This document shows positions 22,401-32,922 of a stretch of 64,000 nt of DNA, in pieces. A program made the position numbers and the translations under genes. The notes under the pieces were generated by a model. It was not told the origin of the DNA and ran no database searches. It worked only from the letters and a program-made list of their open reading frames with translations. Position 1 is the first letter of the stretch; each line of letters begins with the position of its first letter. Source of the DNA: Jacaranda mimosifolia (Eukaryota; Streptophyta; Magnoliopsida; Lamiales; Bignoniaceae); the NCBI GenBank assembly GCA_018894105.1, contig CM032129.1, positions 31,823,468-31,887,467 of the forward strand. Reading direction: 5' to 3'.

Positions 22401-23776
22401 TTTTTTTTTTTTAATTTTTTTCCAACATATGTATTGGAATGAATGTGTTTCATTTGTAGGGGTTCCTAAGTTGAACAGAGCTGAGCTGGAAGTTGCATGT
22501 GAGGACTTCAGCAATATTATTAGTATTCATGATGGTGTAGCCACAGTGTACAAGGGAACTCTATCTAGTGGAGTGGAAATTGCTGTTATTTCAACTGCTA
22601 TAGGTTCTCTAAAAGACTGGTCAAAACGTTCAGAATTGGTATTCAGGAAGAAGGTTAGCTGATAATTTCTGACTCAATTGGTAACACTTGATCATCTATA
22701 GCACAAAACCTTCATTTTGCTTTGACCACTACTGCAGATTGATACCTTATCACGAGTGAACCACAAGAATTTTGTTAATCTTATTGGTTACTGTGAGGAG
22801 GACGAACCTTTAACGAGGATGATGGTTTTCGAGTATGCTCCAAATGGCGCTCTTTTCGAGCATCTGCACGGTAAATTTTGTGGGCAATGCCAATTCCTTG
22901 CATTCTTGGATATGTTAGTAATTTATTTTATTTATTAAACAAATTTCTTGGTTTTATTCAGTTAAAGAAGTTGAACATCTCGATTGGAATGCAAGAATGA
23001 GGATACTCATGGGAGCTGCTTACTGCCTTCAACACATGCATGATCTTAATCCACCGATCCCACATTTCAACTTGACTTCCAAAGATATACTGTTGACAGA
23101 TGATTATGCTACTAAAGTAGGCTTCTTTGTCTTAATGAGTGCTTATCTGTGAAATAGTATAGTCGATTATATTTAGGATAAACTTTTGCTTGATTCCATT
23201 TTTAACGGAGAAAACCTCCCTTTTCAGATTGCAGATATGAGCTTTTGGGCAGAGATAGTATCCAAGTCAAAGAACCATGCAGAAAATGATTCAGAGCACT
23301 CTGAACTGCCCCCACTTGCTGATGTTGATACAAATGTTTACAGTTTTGGATTCTTATTGCTTGAAACAATTTCAGGAAAGCTCCCTCACTCAGAACAGGA
23401 TGGACATATCTTGAACTGGGTACATATTTACTCAATGTCTTACTCGTATGCGTTTGTCTTCTACGTTTGAATTTATGACAGTTATATGATCTTGATTACT
23501 TGGAACTGTTGTCAGGCTGCACAGTACTTGAATGACAATAAGACCCTAAGCAGCTTGGTCGATCCAACGTTAAAGTCTTTCAAACAAAATGATCTTGAAG
23601 TCCTGTGTGAGGTCATCCAAAGTTGCACCCAAGAAGATCCGCGGAAAAGACCTTCCATGAAAGAAGTCATCGACAAGCTGAGACAAGCTATAGAAATATC
23701 AGCGGAAGCGGCAACTCCAAGGCTCTCTCCCCTTTGGTGGGCAGAGCTTGAGATATTATCAGCTGAGCAAGCTTGA
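19414..23776 (+). CDS. MRH1: LRR receptor-like pseudokinase, MRH1/MDIS1 type
   Basis: A single-pass plasma-membrane receptor related to MRH1 (root-hair tip growth) and MDIS1 (pollen-tube guidance). Exons read from splice sites and phase: 19414-19528, 19647-19779, 19913-19984, 20886-21029, 21116-21256, 21553-21630, 21718-21779, 21873-22316, 22460-22653, 22738-22870, 22962-23116, 23228-23419, 23516-23776; total 2124 nt, 707 residues. Order: signal peptide, N-terminal cap (WSGVHCVDGKVHTLDL), three LRRs in exons of 72 and 144 nt, proline/serine-rich juxtamembrane stretch, membrane helix (LIVGLSALGFLLIVAISLF), kinase-like domain. The catalytic residues are lost: the glycine loop reads HDGVATVYKG, the VAIK lysine is absent (EIAVIS), HRD is HFN and DFG is DMS. 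The C-terminus PLWWAELEILSAEQA is a hallmark of the family. An in-frame ATG at 19429 is an alternative start. Confidence 0.9.
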
Positions 23777-24292
23777 TTTGATGACTGCACACCCCTTTTT
23801 GTGTAAGTCAAAATATATCTCGATTCACTACACACAAAGATTTGGAGACACTATATTTTCACTTCAACAAAGCGCACCAAGATTTAAGTAGTTACCATTT
23901 CCTTTATTTATCACACCATCCCATTCTTCTTTTTAAATTATTTGATTCTTTTTCGAATTTTGTTTTCTCAGACTCAGACAATGTTGTTATCTCCACATGT
24001 TTCAATAAATGTATTCTTTTTTATTGCAGTTTATGTAAAAATCAATTTTGAAGAGCAGAGTCTTGTGACAAATGCTCTTTTTTTGGCATTTTTTTCCAGT
24101 CAAGATCTTGTAGTTAATTTTCTTAGTCAGGGCCCCAAGGGTTAAGAATTCCATGCACTATTTGAAAGCTAGGAAAAATTACAGAAGTAGGCGGCAAATA
24201 TGTAACCTATTACACAGACAAGAAAGGAATCTATATGCACATACATACCTGGCTGTCTAGCTAACTTTGTACTAAATCTTACAATATTTTTG
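23777..24292. other. Convergent 3' region between MRH1-type gene and DOGL4
   Basis: The two genes end tail to tail about 516 bases apart. The region is T-rich on the plus strand and presumably holds both 3'UTRs. No other feature seen. Confidence 0.5.
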
Positions 24293-25048
24293 TTACAAAG
24301 TATTTTTTTTATCATTATGACATTTTTCTTCTCTCTTTTTCCCCAATTTCCTCATCTGAATTTGAAGCACTGACTTTGAAGCCAAGAAATCCACACGCTG
24401 CATGGGACTCAAAATTTCCAGCAGCTCCTTAAGTGTCTTAAGCCTAACACAATCTGCCATTTTCATCACTTTCTCCAACCCAGCAAACATCCCTTTCAGA
24501 GCGGCTTCCACCAAGCCATTCACCTGGCTCACAGCCACGGAGCCGCCGTTCTTCTTGGCTCGTCTCTCCAGCCTCGCCAGCTCCACCATCCTTCTGTCCG
24601 CCATGGCCACCTGCTGCCTCTCCATCTCCCTCTCTACCCTCTCCTCCTCCATCTTTATCCTCACTCTCAAAGCCTCAATCTTCTTCACCTGCTCCTCAGT
24701 CATCCCGGAGAGCCTCCGACCTCCAGCCGCCGCAGGCTGAGCCTCCATCAGCGACTCAAGAAGCCGGAATGCCATCGAGGGCTTCCAGCCAGTGACCCAA
24801 AGATAGGCATTCTCAAAAGGGCTTAACCAAACGGGAGTGTAGAAGGCCAAGACATCTTCATGGGCTGCAGCCCACTTGAATGTATAGTACTCTTTGTAAT
24901 GAGCCGTGAGTTTATTAACTATAGATTCGTGGGCTGCCTCCTGAGTGTTGTCCCTAGAAACTACTAGAAGAAGTTGGAGAAGATCTTCGAGTTGGGCCAT
25001 CCATTTCCCATCAAACTCTGAGAACTTCTCCTCAACTTGAGTTCTCAT
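24293..25048 (-). CDS. DOGL4: DOG1-domain protein, DOG1-like 4 type
   Basis: A 251-residue, single-exon protein made almost entirely of a DOG1 domain (about residues 8-225). Recognisable blocks are FDGKWMAQLEDLLQLLL near the N-terminus, FYTPVWLSPFENAYLWVTGWKPSMAFRLL in the middle, a charged helix with MTEEQVKKIEALR, and VRLKTLKELLEILSPMQRVDFL near the end, followed by a basic tail. DOG1 proteins act in seed dormancy and reserve programmes; this subgroup is nuclear or cytosolic and its biochemistry is less known than DOG1's. The assignment to DOGL4 rests on sequence divergence from DOG1 and on its place next to the MRH1-type gene, as in Arabidopsis At4g18640/18650. On the minus strand, TATATAAATA at 25101-25110 is a good TATA box, about 53-62 bases before the ATG. 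A TRIM array sits in the promoter beyond it. Confidence 0.85.
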   Translation of the reverse strand: MRTQVEEKFSEFDGKWMAQLEDLLQLLLVVSRDNTQEAAHESIVNKLTAHYKEYYTFKWAAAHEDVLAFYTPVWLSPFENAYLWVTGWKPSMAFRLLESLMEAQPAAAGGRRLSGMTEEQVKKIEALRVRIKMEEERVEREMERQQVAMADRRMVELARLERRAKKNGGSVAVSQVNGLVEAALKGMFAGLEKVMKMADCVRLKTLKELLEILSPMQRVDFLASKSVLQIQMRKLGKKREEKCHNDKKNTL

Positions 25049-25100
25049 TTTCTTGTTTCTTTTTCTGAGGAAGACGGACTTAGAAATAGAAAATGGGGTT

Positions 25101-25110
25101 TATTTATATA
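25101..25110 (-). promoter_or_regulatory. TATA box of the DOGL4-type gene
   Basis: Read on the minus strand the sequence is TATATAAATA, spaced about 53-62 bases upstream of the start codon at 25048. Confidence 0.55.
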
Positions 25111-25292
25111 CATGGAGAGGGTTTATGTCTTAGGTGTGTGTTGTTAAGGTAAGAGAGTGACCAGATGTAGCGCGAGGGGCTAAGCCACGCTGCAAGGGAG
25201 TGGGTTTGATTGGGAAATGCGTGGCTTCTGCATGGCTTACGCGCAGCAACTTTCATCATGTGAAAGGTGGTGACTTTGAAAACACACACACA

Positions 25293-25867
25293 TGTTAAAG
25301 AATGGAGCCGGGCCTAACTCAATCCAAAAGCTAACTCAAGAGATAAGGATTGCCCAAAATCATATATAGAAATCATAATTTATTTATTTTACCAATGTGG
25401 GATACTAACACACCCCGCGCACATCCAGTAATAAACATTTGGAGTGTGGAATAACATGAAGTGGGTGGCCCAATAATATTGGCTAATCCAATATCGGGAA
25501 TGGGTAGCTCTGATACCATATTAAAGAATGGACATTGGGCATAACTCAATCCCAAAAGCTAACTCAATAAGTGAGAATTGCTCAAGATCATATATAGAGA
25601 CCACAATTTATTTATTTCACCGATGTAGGGGCCACTAACACACTCCTCGCACGCCCAAAAATAAATATTGGAGCATGGAATAATATGAAATGGGTGACCT
25701 AACAATATTGACTAACCCAATATCAAGAATGGGTGACTCCGATATCATGTTAAATAATGAATCTTGGGCCTAACTCAACTCCAAAAGCTAGCTCAAAATG
25801 TGAGAATTGCTTAAGATCATATATAGAGACCACAATTTATTTATTTTACCGATGTAGGACACTAACA
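25293..25867 (-). mobile_element. TRIM retroelement array: LTR-internal-LTR-internal-LTR
   Basis: Three LTR copies of 118-122 bp (25293-25410, 25519-25640, 25748-25867) alternate with two internal segments of about 108 bp. Each LTR begins TGTTA/TATTA and ends CTAACA on the plus strand. GCTCTGATACCA at 25507-25518 is the complement of TGGTATCAGAGC, the initiator Met-tRNA primer-binding site, so the element is oriented on the minus strand. There is no coding capacity, which fits a terminal-repeat retrotransposon in miniature. The second internal segment has a degraded primer site. The array is flanked by a duplicated stretch of about 37 bases (25256-25292 and 25868-25904). Confidence 0.8.
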
Positions 25868-25897
25868 TCATGTAGAAGGTGGTGATTTTGAAAACAC

Positions 25898-25922
25898 ACA
25901 CACACACACGTATATATATATA
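25898..25922. repeat. (AC)n and (TA)n microsatellite
   Basis: A simple-sequence run at the right edge of the TRIM flank: alternating AC then TA dinucleotides. Confidence 0.8.
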
Positions 25923-26745
25923 CAGGCAATATAATACATGCATAAAAATCTCTGCAATTTTGACCGAGAAGAAGAGGGATGCATACGCATGCATGCGCAG
26001 CACCACCTGGTGGTGTAAAACTCAGTGGAACGTGTCAGCAGGAGAGCAAATGCGTGTACCCACGTGGAGTATGACCTCTTTCACGTTATTACCTAATGGA
26101 AAATCTATTATATATTCATATTTATGAAAACATTTTGTTAACAAGTTCTTTAATCATGTTGCCTCGTGAGTCTTCAAGTTGAAATTGAATTAGCTTGAAT
26201 TGTCGAATTAAATTTAATTTAATTTTTATTTTAAATCGATTTCAAATCATTTGTATTTAAGTTCGATATTGGTGAGTTGATATATATTGTAATATTATTT
26301 TTAATAAATATATATCATATTACTAAATTCAAGTTTCACTTCGAGTTTATAGTTGTTTAAAACTCACTTGATAATTCAAACTTAATCAAATTAAATTGAG
26401 GCAGGCTCAAGTTTCGTCAAATTAAGCTCAAACTCAAAAATTACCTTCAAATTTAATTTGACTTAGACTCGGTTGCTTCTCTAATATACTAGTCAAACCG
26501 CATCCCTCCATTTCAATCACCAAGCATCTATCGGCTCCATCTTCTCATGACCTAGTTCATTAGCCATCGAGCATCACCTCACATTATAAGTTCTCAATTA
26601 AACTCAACTAATAACATAGCAAGTATTTTTGGTCAAAATTCAATTGATTATAAGATGAATACAATAGCACTTACATATAAATTAATTATTTCTTTTAATT
26701 TTGCATTAATTATATGATAAATATATTTCATATGATTGAGTCTAG
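25923..26745. other. Intergenic, nothing recognised
   Basis: AT-rich sequence with TTCAAATTTAATTTGA-like blocks resembling degraded hAT MITE arms. No gene. Confidence 0.45.
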
Positions 26746-27428
26746 TTGGGCTATCAACGGATCGGATTCGGACCGAATAAGTCATATTCGAATCCAGATC
26801 CGAATCCGAATTTGATTATCAAAAGTTATATTCGCATTCGACACGATATCTTATAAGATCTTTATTACTCAATATTATATCCAAATTCGATGAATGTCTG
26901 AAATTCGATATATGTATATATAAAAAGACCTGATTTCATATTTTAGTTTCTTTTTTCTTATTTGAATTTTTTAAATTTTTTATCACATATTAGCCTAAAA
27001 GTTAAATATTTGAATACTAAACTCTTATATAATATTATATTAATAGATAGATAAACTATTGTACATTATAATATTTGACATTTTTTTAGTATGCCACTTA
27101 TTTTTGGATAGAGGCTCAATGTCAATAGCATAACATGGACATTAATATAGACATTAGGCTAACATAATATAAAGATTTTAGTCTAAAATCTTTATTAAAA
27201 TTATATATAAGAGTATTAATTTAATAAAAAAATATTAAAGTTTGAATTCACATTTTTAATGGAACGAATTATCAGATTGCTTAATTCCATATCCGATTTA
27301 CTTATTTTGAATTACTTATAATTATAATCAGATCTAATTTATTGAATATTTTAATTGATTAATAATTCTAAAATTTGGATCGAATTTATGTCAAATTCGA
27401 ATTAAAGTTCGATATATCGACAGACCTA
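26746..27428. mobile_element. hAT-type MITE, TAGGGCTGTCAA family
   Basis: The left end is TTGGGCTATCAACGG and the right end is TATCGACAGACCTA. The interior matches, in reverse orientation, the MITE at 27717-29041 (shared block around TTAAATATTTGAATACTAAA). It is 683 bp, close to the other copy's 660 bp once the nested LTR is subtracted. The TSD has decayed. Confidence 0.6.
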
Positions 27429-27716
27429 GACAACTCTGGTTTAGCCAAAATCAAGGTTGCTCCCTCAGTAGTGGGAAGTACAATGAGCCCACGAAATTTC
27501 TGTTTTAACAACTGGTGCCGCATAATTGGGCCCACTTCATCGTTCATCTCTGCATGGGGAGCGACTACAGGCCCAAGATCTTGAAAGCAGGCCCAATAAA
27601 AGTGACCCATATGGAAGCTTTGGGCTGAGAAAACAGAACGGGTTGTCGGGCCATCTACATTTGGGCCGGACTTTGTAACTAGGTTTTGACCTTGGAATTT
27701 TGTGATATGATCCAAG

Positions 27717-29041
27717 TATGGCTGTCAATGAATAGGATTTTAATCCGAATCCGATCTGAATTCGATTCGAATTTTAGAATTTTTATTTGATTAAAATATT
27801 CGATGGATCAGATCCGATTATAAATATTCGAAATCCAAAATAAGTGGATCGAATATGAAATTAAGCAATCCAATTGGTTAAAGATCTGAATCCAAACATT
27901 AATATTTTTTATTAAATTAATACTCTTATATATAAAATTAATAAATATTTTTAAATAAAATCTATGTATTATATTGACATGATATTTATATAAATGTCTA
28001 TATTATACTATTAATATCGAGTTTTTAATCTAAAAAATAAGAGAAATATTGATAAAATGTCAGATATAACAACATATAATAGTTTATCTATGCATTAATA
28101 TAATGTGAAAAAGGAGTTTAGTATTCAAATATTTAACTTTTGGACTAATATATAATAAAAAGTTGTTAAAAATTCAAATATGACATATATTTACTTTATA
28201 AATACAATATTTTTATAAAATTTAAAAGAAAATATATATATCCGGTCGGATTTTTTAATCGAGTTTCAGATATTTATTGGTTCGGATATGATACTTGATA
28301 CGGGGTGGCCCAAGTAGCTTGGCTCAAACCAAATTGGCCTAGAGATGCAACGCCAAGCCCAGTCTTTGCCTCAAAGGCCCATAGGCGCAATCGACCTCGG
28401 CCAACCTCTTTCTCGACTCGTGCCTCTGACCTATTTCCCAGAATGGTGTCTGGTCGACAGAGAGGTCGATACAGTACGATACTCTGCTTCCGCATTAAAT
28501 GCACTAACAGGCGGCATGCTGCCCCCTTACTGTCTAACACAGCAGGTGCTCCAACAGTGTACTTCTCTGCCTAAATCCTGGGAGATGGCCACCTAGAGGG
28601 GCTGAAGGAGGAGAATTGTCCAATCGCCCCTCATGCAAGGACAAAAGGCCCTCCGTACTCGTCAGGGGCATCACAGACAAATCCCCAGGTGGAGAAGGCT
28701 ATAAATACCCCCATTTCAACCTTCTAGAGGTATGCTCTCATATATACAAAAAGCTGATACTCTGTTGTTCTGATTATCTCGTCGACCCGTATTGACTTGA
28801 GCATCGGAGGGCCTAAGCCGATGGCTCCTCGGCTAGCCTGACGTTTGCTGGTAATTGTAGGATTCGACCCACCTGAACAAGTATACTGACTAGAGAGGTC
28901 GAGTTTCATCCAATCTGCTAATTGAACCAATGCACAACAAACCGAACCCTCATCAATACTGATTAACAAAGTTCCTATAGGATTTCGGGTCGGATTCTGA
29001 TATGATAGATCCGATCTAAATCCGATCCGTTGACAGCCCTA
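27717..29041. mobile_element. hAT-type MITE split by a solo LTR
   Basis: The ends are TATGGCTGTCAA and TTGACAGCCCTA (inverted). Flanks GATCCAAG at 27709-27716 and 29042-29049 are identical 8 bp target duplications. Removing the solo LTR and one copy of its TSD leaves about 660 bp of AT-rich, GGATCGGAT-rich sequence without coding capacity. Confidence 0.8.
28296..28955 (+). mobile_element. Solo LTR with 5 bp target duplication
   Basis: A 660 bp LTR running from TGATACGGG to CCCTCATCA (near-inverted ends). It is flanked by ATACT at 28291-28295 and 28956-28960. It contains its own TATA box (TATAAATACCCCC from about 28701). It aligns along its length with the reverse complement of 47405-48086. 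No internal retrotransposon sequence, primer site or polypurine tract follows, so it is a recombined solo LTR. The superfamily is not resolved. Confidence 0.85.
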
Positions 29042-29049
29042 GATCCAAG

Positions 29050-31088
29050 TACATTAAATTATACTATTTGCATTAAAGCATAAGATGGTGATTTTTATTT
29101 TTATTTTTTCATTTACTAAATTTTTGTCATTTAAAATGCAGCATTCGTACTATTTTATATGATGCTTGTATTTATTTTCCATAATTATATTCTTATAATA
29201 TAAATTGCTCCCGTCACGCTGGAATCAAGATATCAAATTGTTTATATCAATTTATACTACCAAATAAATTGTGGTTTGAGATTTGAAGAGAAAACTGCAC
29301 CGCCCTCTGATTATTTTTTCTTTTAGAATATTACGAAAGAATCAATAGAACCCAATTATCAAATTAAGAAAATTATTCTCACAATAAGTCAACAGAATTC
29401 AATTATCAAATTAAGTAAATGAAAGTATATACTTTACAACCAGATGCACATAAGGTGCACAAAGGAACACATACGAATTCCAACTGAAATTCGAACACGA
29501 GACCTCCCACATAACAAGGGAGACTAATGCCACTGAATTTTTGTTTGGAATTAATAGAATCGTAATACATCTTGCCGCTATTTGTATCTACTTTTCTTTT
29601 ATCTCATTAAGTAGCCACTTTAGTTTTTGAAATATTTTTGTGACATAAACATTTTCAATTCAAGAAACAAATTGTTATAAGAATTTTTATTTAATCATTG
29701 AGTTCGCAATATAAAAGTTTTATTATTGACATAATTTTCTTTCCTCAAATTTGAGTTAGATTAAAGTTCTAAGACTTAATTTTTTCAAAATATTCTCCAA
29801 TTCGTGAAATAAAATCAAATATAGCGTTTTACTCTTTGATGGTGCTCTTTAGAGTATCACTAACCTTTCATAAAATAAAACTAAGTTTATGTCAAATTAT
29901 CCTTGATCTTGAAGTACACTCCACCGAGGAATGATGATATTTCCATCAGTCACTTTGTTTGCGGATTCAAGGTCAATCCTTTCAATTTTTTGGCCTTATT
30001 TCCCTTTCAACATAGAATATAGGGTTACTTTCAACTAGCTTGGAACAACTTTAGCGGACTCTTAGCCCTCGTTTGAATTCATTTTCATTTTTATTTTCAA
30101 TTTCCAACATTTTTAAACTAGCGAAAATTAATTATGTGATGTAAAAATAAAAATATTTTTGGATAAAATATTTGAAAACGTAATGATTATATTAATTTTA
30201 ATAGATTGTAGGTGGAAAAAAATAGAAAAAATATATAGATTATCGAAAAATGTGTTTTGCAAATAAAATAAAAATAATATTATGTAAAAATATATAAAAA
30301 ATAATTTATTTTATTTTTAAAATAATAAAATTAATGAAAATAGAGTTTGAAATTAATCCAAAGGGGCTCTTGCCAGAACAAATCCATAAAATAAAGTATA
30401 AAACCCAAAATGATCTCTTCCACTCATCTCTTTCTATCCATAATCATCATTGAACCATTAAACAAGGACATATCACCTCACCTTTATCCTATCTATGCAT
30501 GCCCCGCCCCACCCCCCCCCCCCCCACCCCCCCCAAAAAAAAAAAAAGTCAATCTTGCTATGACCCTACTAATTCTACAAAATACCTATATAATTACAAT
30601 AAAAAATGTTCCTTCACAAAATAAATATATAAGCTTATAAATTCACTCCAAAACAACTTTTAATTACTCTCGAAATATAAATAAACATACATCACATTTC
30701 TCCAATCACCTCTGAAGATTATTTTTCCTAAAATTTTCTCCAAAAAATGCACAAAACAAATTCAAACATAATCAAGATGAATTTCCCCTAAACCAATCAA
30801 AAAAGTACCAAACAAAGCACTAAAGCAAAAGCCTTGAATCGGACAATAACGACAAGAAATTAAAGCACACTCCTTGGAAATTCAAGGTCCACAGATACAC
30901 TAGTGATGTAATTATCACATGCGACAAACCTCAAGAAAACAACTATAATTTATGTACTGTCGGTTATGGTGCAATGAACTCTATGCTGAAACCATTCGTG
31001 TTTGATGCTTCTCACACAAACAAAAGGTAATATATATTTTTTTTTTGAAAAAAGAATCTTTAAATGTTTGTATTTCGAATGAAGCTGC
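29050..31088. other. Intergenic with degraded MITEs
   Basis: No gene recognised. About 30066-30366 runs from CCCTCGTTTGAATTCATTTT to AATCCAAAGGGGCTC and looks like a degraded Tourist-like MITE. Poly-C followed by poly-A lies at about 30503-30547. Confidence 0.4.
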
Positions 31089-31406
31089 TAGGGCCCGTTT
31101 GGTTTTATTTTTATTTTCAATTTTTATTTACATTATTTTTAAAATTTAAAAAGTTAGCTTGTGAAAATGAGTTTGCATTTGTATAGATTGTTGGAAAAGT
31201 AATGACTATATTGATTTTAATAGATTGTAAGTGGAGAGAGATAGAAATAATAGAGTAGAAAGAGAAGATATACAAGTTATTAGAAAATCTATTTTAAAAA
31301 TGAAAATGATATTACGTGAAAATATTTTAAAAAATAGTATATTTTATTTATAAAATAATAAAAAATGTGAAAATAAACTTAAAAAATGAAACCAAATGAG
31401 CCCTTA
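31089..31406. mobile_element. Tourist-like MITE
   Basis: The left end is TAGGGCCCGTTTGGTTTTAT and the right end is GAAACCAAATGAGCCCTTA (inverted, imperfect). It is non-coding and matches the 13769-14091 copy internally (GATTTTAATAGATTGTAAGTGG). Confidence 0.55.
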
Positions 31407-32175
31407 ATTTCTCCTAATTCAAGAATAGATCCACTATAATAAAACTCGAATTATCTCCTTCATTATTGTAGCAAAGTGCAACTATTCTCGTTATTATGTT
31501 ATAATATAGAAAAAAAATATTAACTCTGTTGATTTTATTTTATTAGAATATTTTCTAATCGGAGAAATAAAACTAAACACCTTAATTCATTCTCGTAAAA
31601 CACAATATAATACCTATAAAACACCTACAATACATTTCTACTATTTTTCAGATCAATAATAATTACATGTTTATATTTTATATTTTTTTTCAAATTATAG
31701 TTATATGTATATGAAAATATTAATATAAAATTATATTTTCAGCCCACTGATATAAAAAAATATATATTAATTTAACGTTTATCAGTATCAATTATTTCCT
31801 TCCAAAATAAAATCACAACGATATAATTTTTTCTCAAACCACTCTTTCTCAAATCATTCACAAAACCAAACAAAGCCTAATTATTCCAAACGTGAGAAAG
31901 GAGAAAAGAAGAGGCATTTTTGGCTTTGCCCGCTCTCAAGATCAGCACAAGGCTGAAAAACCAAAAACTATCCCTGAAAAGTGATTGAATGAAGATTTTG
32001 TCTTCTTCCACATAGATATATACAAAAACAGATAGAACAAAATTCAAAGTTCATTATGGATCACATCCTTACTTTGTCCAGTACGATATCTTTCTGATTC
32101 ACACTAGACATTAATTCCACATTCAAGTAGCACTTTCTTTTCTCTTCCTCGGATATTTCTACAGAATTATCGAAA
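31407..32175. other. Upstream region of DOG1
   Basis: AT-rich to about 31880, then a transcript-like stretch with CTTTCTTTTCTCTTCC just before the ATG. No TATA box that I would call with confidence. Confidence 0.4.
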
Positions 32176-32922
32176 ATGGCGACAAGTGATCAAAGCAAGG
32201 AAGCCTGCGTGTATCAGGAGTGGATGAACCTCCAAGAACAAGAACTTTCAGAACTCAACCGAGCCATTGAAAATGGGTGCACCACAAATGCCGAATTGAC
32301 CCAATTGATCGAGAAAATCATGAACCATTTCCAAGATTACATGCAGAAACGAAGCCTGATGGCTCGAGCCGATGTGTCGCCCTATTTCGCCCCTACCTGG
32401 TGCACCTCGCTCGAGAGATCGGTCTTCTGGATCGGTGGCTGCCGGCCCTCCTCCTATATCCGCCTGATTTACGCTCTCTGCGGCGTGGAAATCGAGTCCC
32501 AACTCTCCGAGTTTCTCCGGGGCGAGAGAATTGGGAATTTGGGGGAGCTTTCCGGGAGGCAAATGTGCATGGTGAACGATTTGCAGAGAAAAACGATAGG
32601 AGAAGAGAGGAAGCTGTCGACCCGGATGGCGAGTTTGCAGGAGGATTTATTGGACCACCCATTGGCGTCGATCGCTGTGAAATCGCACGGCCGTGGCTGT
32701 GGATCGAGCGGCGGCAACGTGGATGCGGCGCTGGATAAACATGGCCGCGCGATGGCGGAGGTCTTGGAGGAGGCTGATCAGTTGAGGCTGGATACTTTAA
32801 GGGAAGTTGTACGGATACTTACGCCGCAGCAGGCGGTGGATTTCCTGGCGGCGGGTAAGAAACTTCGGCTTTGCATGCAGGAGTGGGGGAGGAAGAGAGA
32901 TCTCGATCATGGTAGGATCTAA
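32176..32922 (+). CDS. DOG1: DELAY OF GERMINATION 1 (DOG1)
   Basis: A 248-residue protein, a dormancy regulator that in Arabidopsis binds the PP2Cs AHG1 and AHG3. It resembles Arabidopsis DOG1 along its length: YQEWM at 13-17 (Arabidopsis YLEWM), PYFAPTW, the block [41 protein letters not shown], then [16 protein letters not shown]. The final helix reads [12 protein letters not shown], so the two His that bind haem in Arabidopsis DOG1 (KKLHLSMHEWG, spaced i, i+4) are Arg231 and Gln235. The gene is a single open exon as read. A G/GTAGGA donor at 32912 near the C-terminus could be the site of the last intron known from Arabidopsis, where short DOG1 forms arise by polyadenylation in that intron. 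The neighbours fit At5g45830. Confidence 0.92.
   Translation: MATSDQSKEACVYQEWMNLQEQELSELNRAIENGCTTNAELTQLIEKIMNHFQDYMQKRSLMARADVSPYFAPTWCTSLERSVFWIGGCRPSSYIRLIYALCGVEIESQLSEFLRGERIGNLGELSGRQMCMVNDLQRKTIGEERKLSTRMASLQEDLLDHPLASIAVKSHGRGCGSSGGNVDAALDKHGRAMAEVLEEADQLRLDTLREVVRILTPQQAVDFLAAGKKLRLCMQEWGRKRDLDHGRI

Noticed and set aside
28274..28596. Overlapping open frames of 80-90 codons on both strands
   Set aside because: They lie in the solo LTR, which is GC-richer than its surroundings and non-coding.
32248..32738. Frames of 80-153 codons in other frames of the DOG1 gene
   Set aside because: Shadows of the DOG1 coding sequence with no domain similarity.
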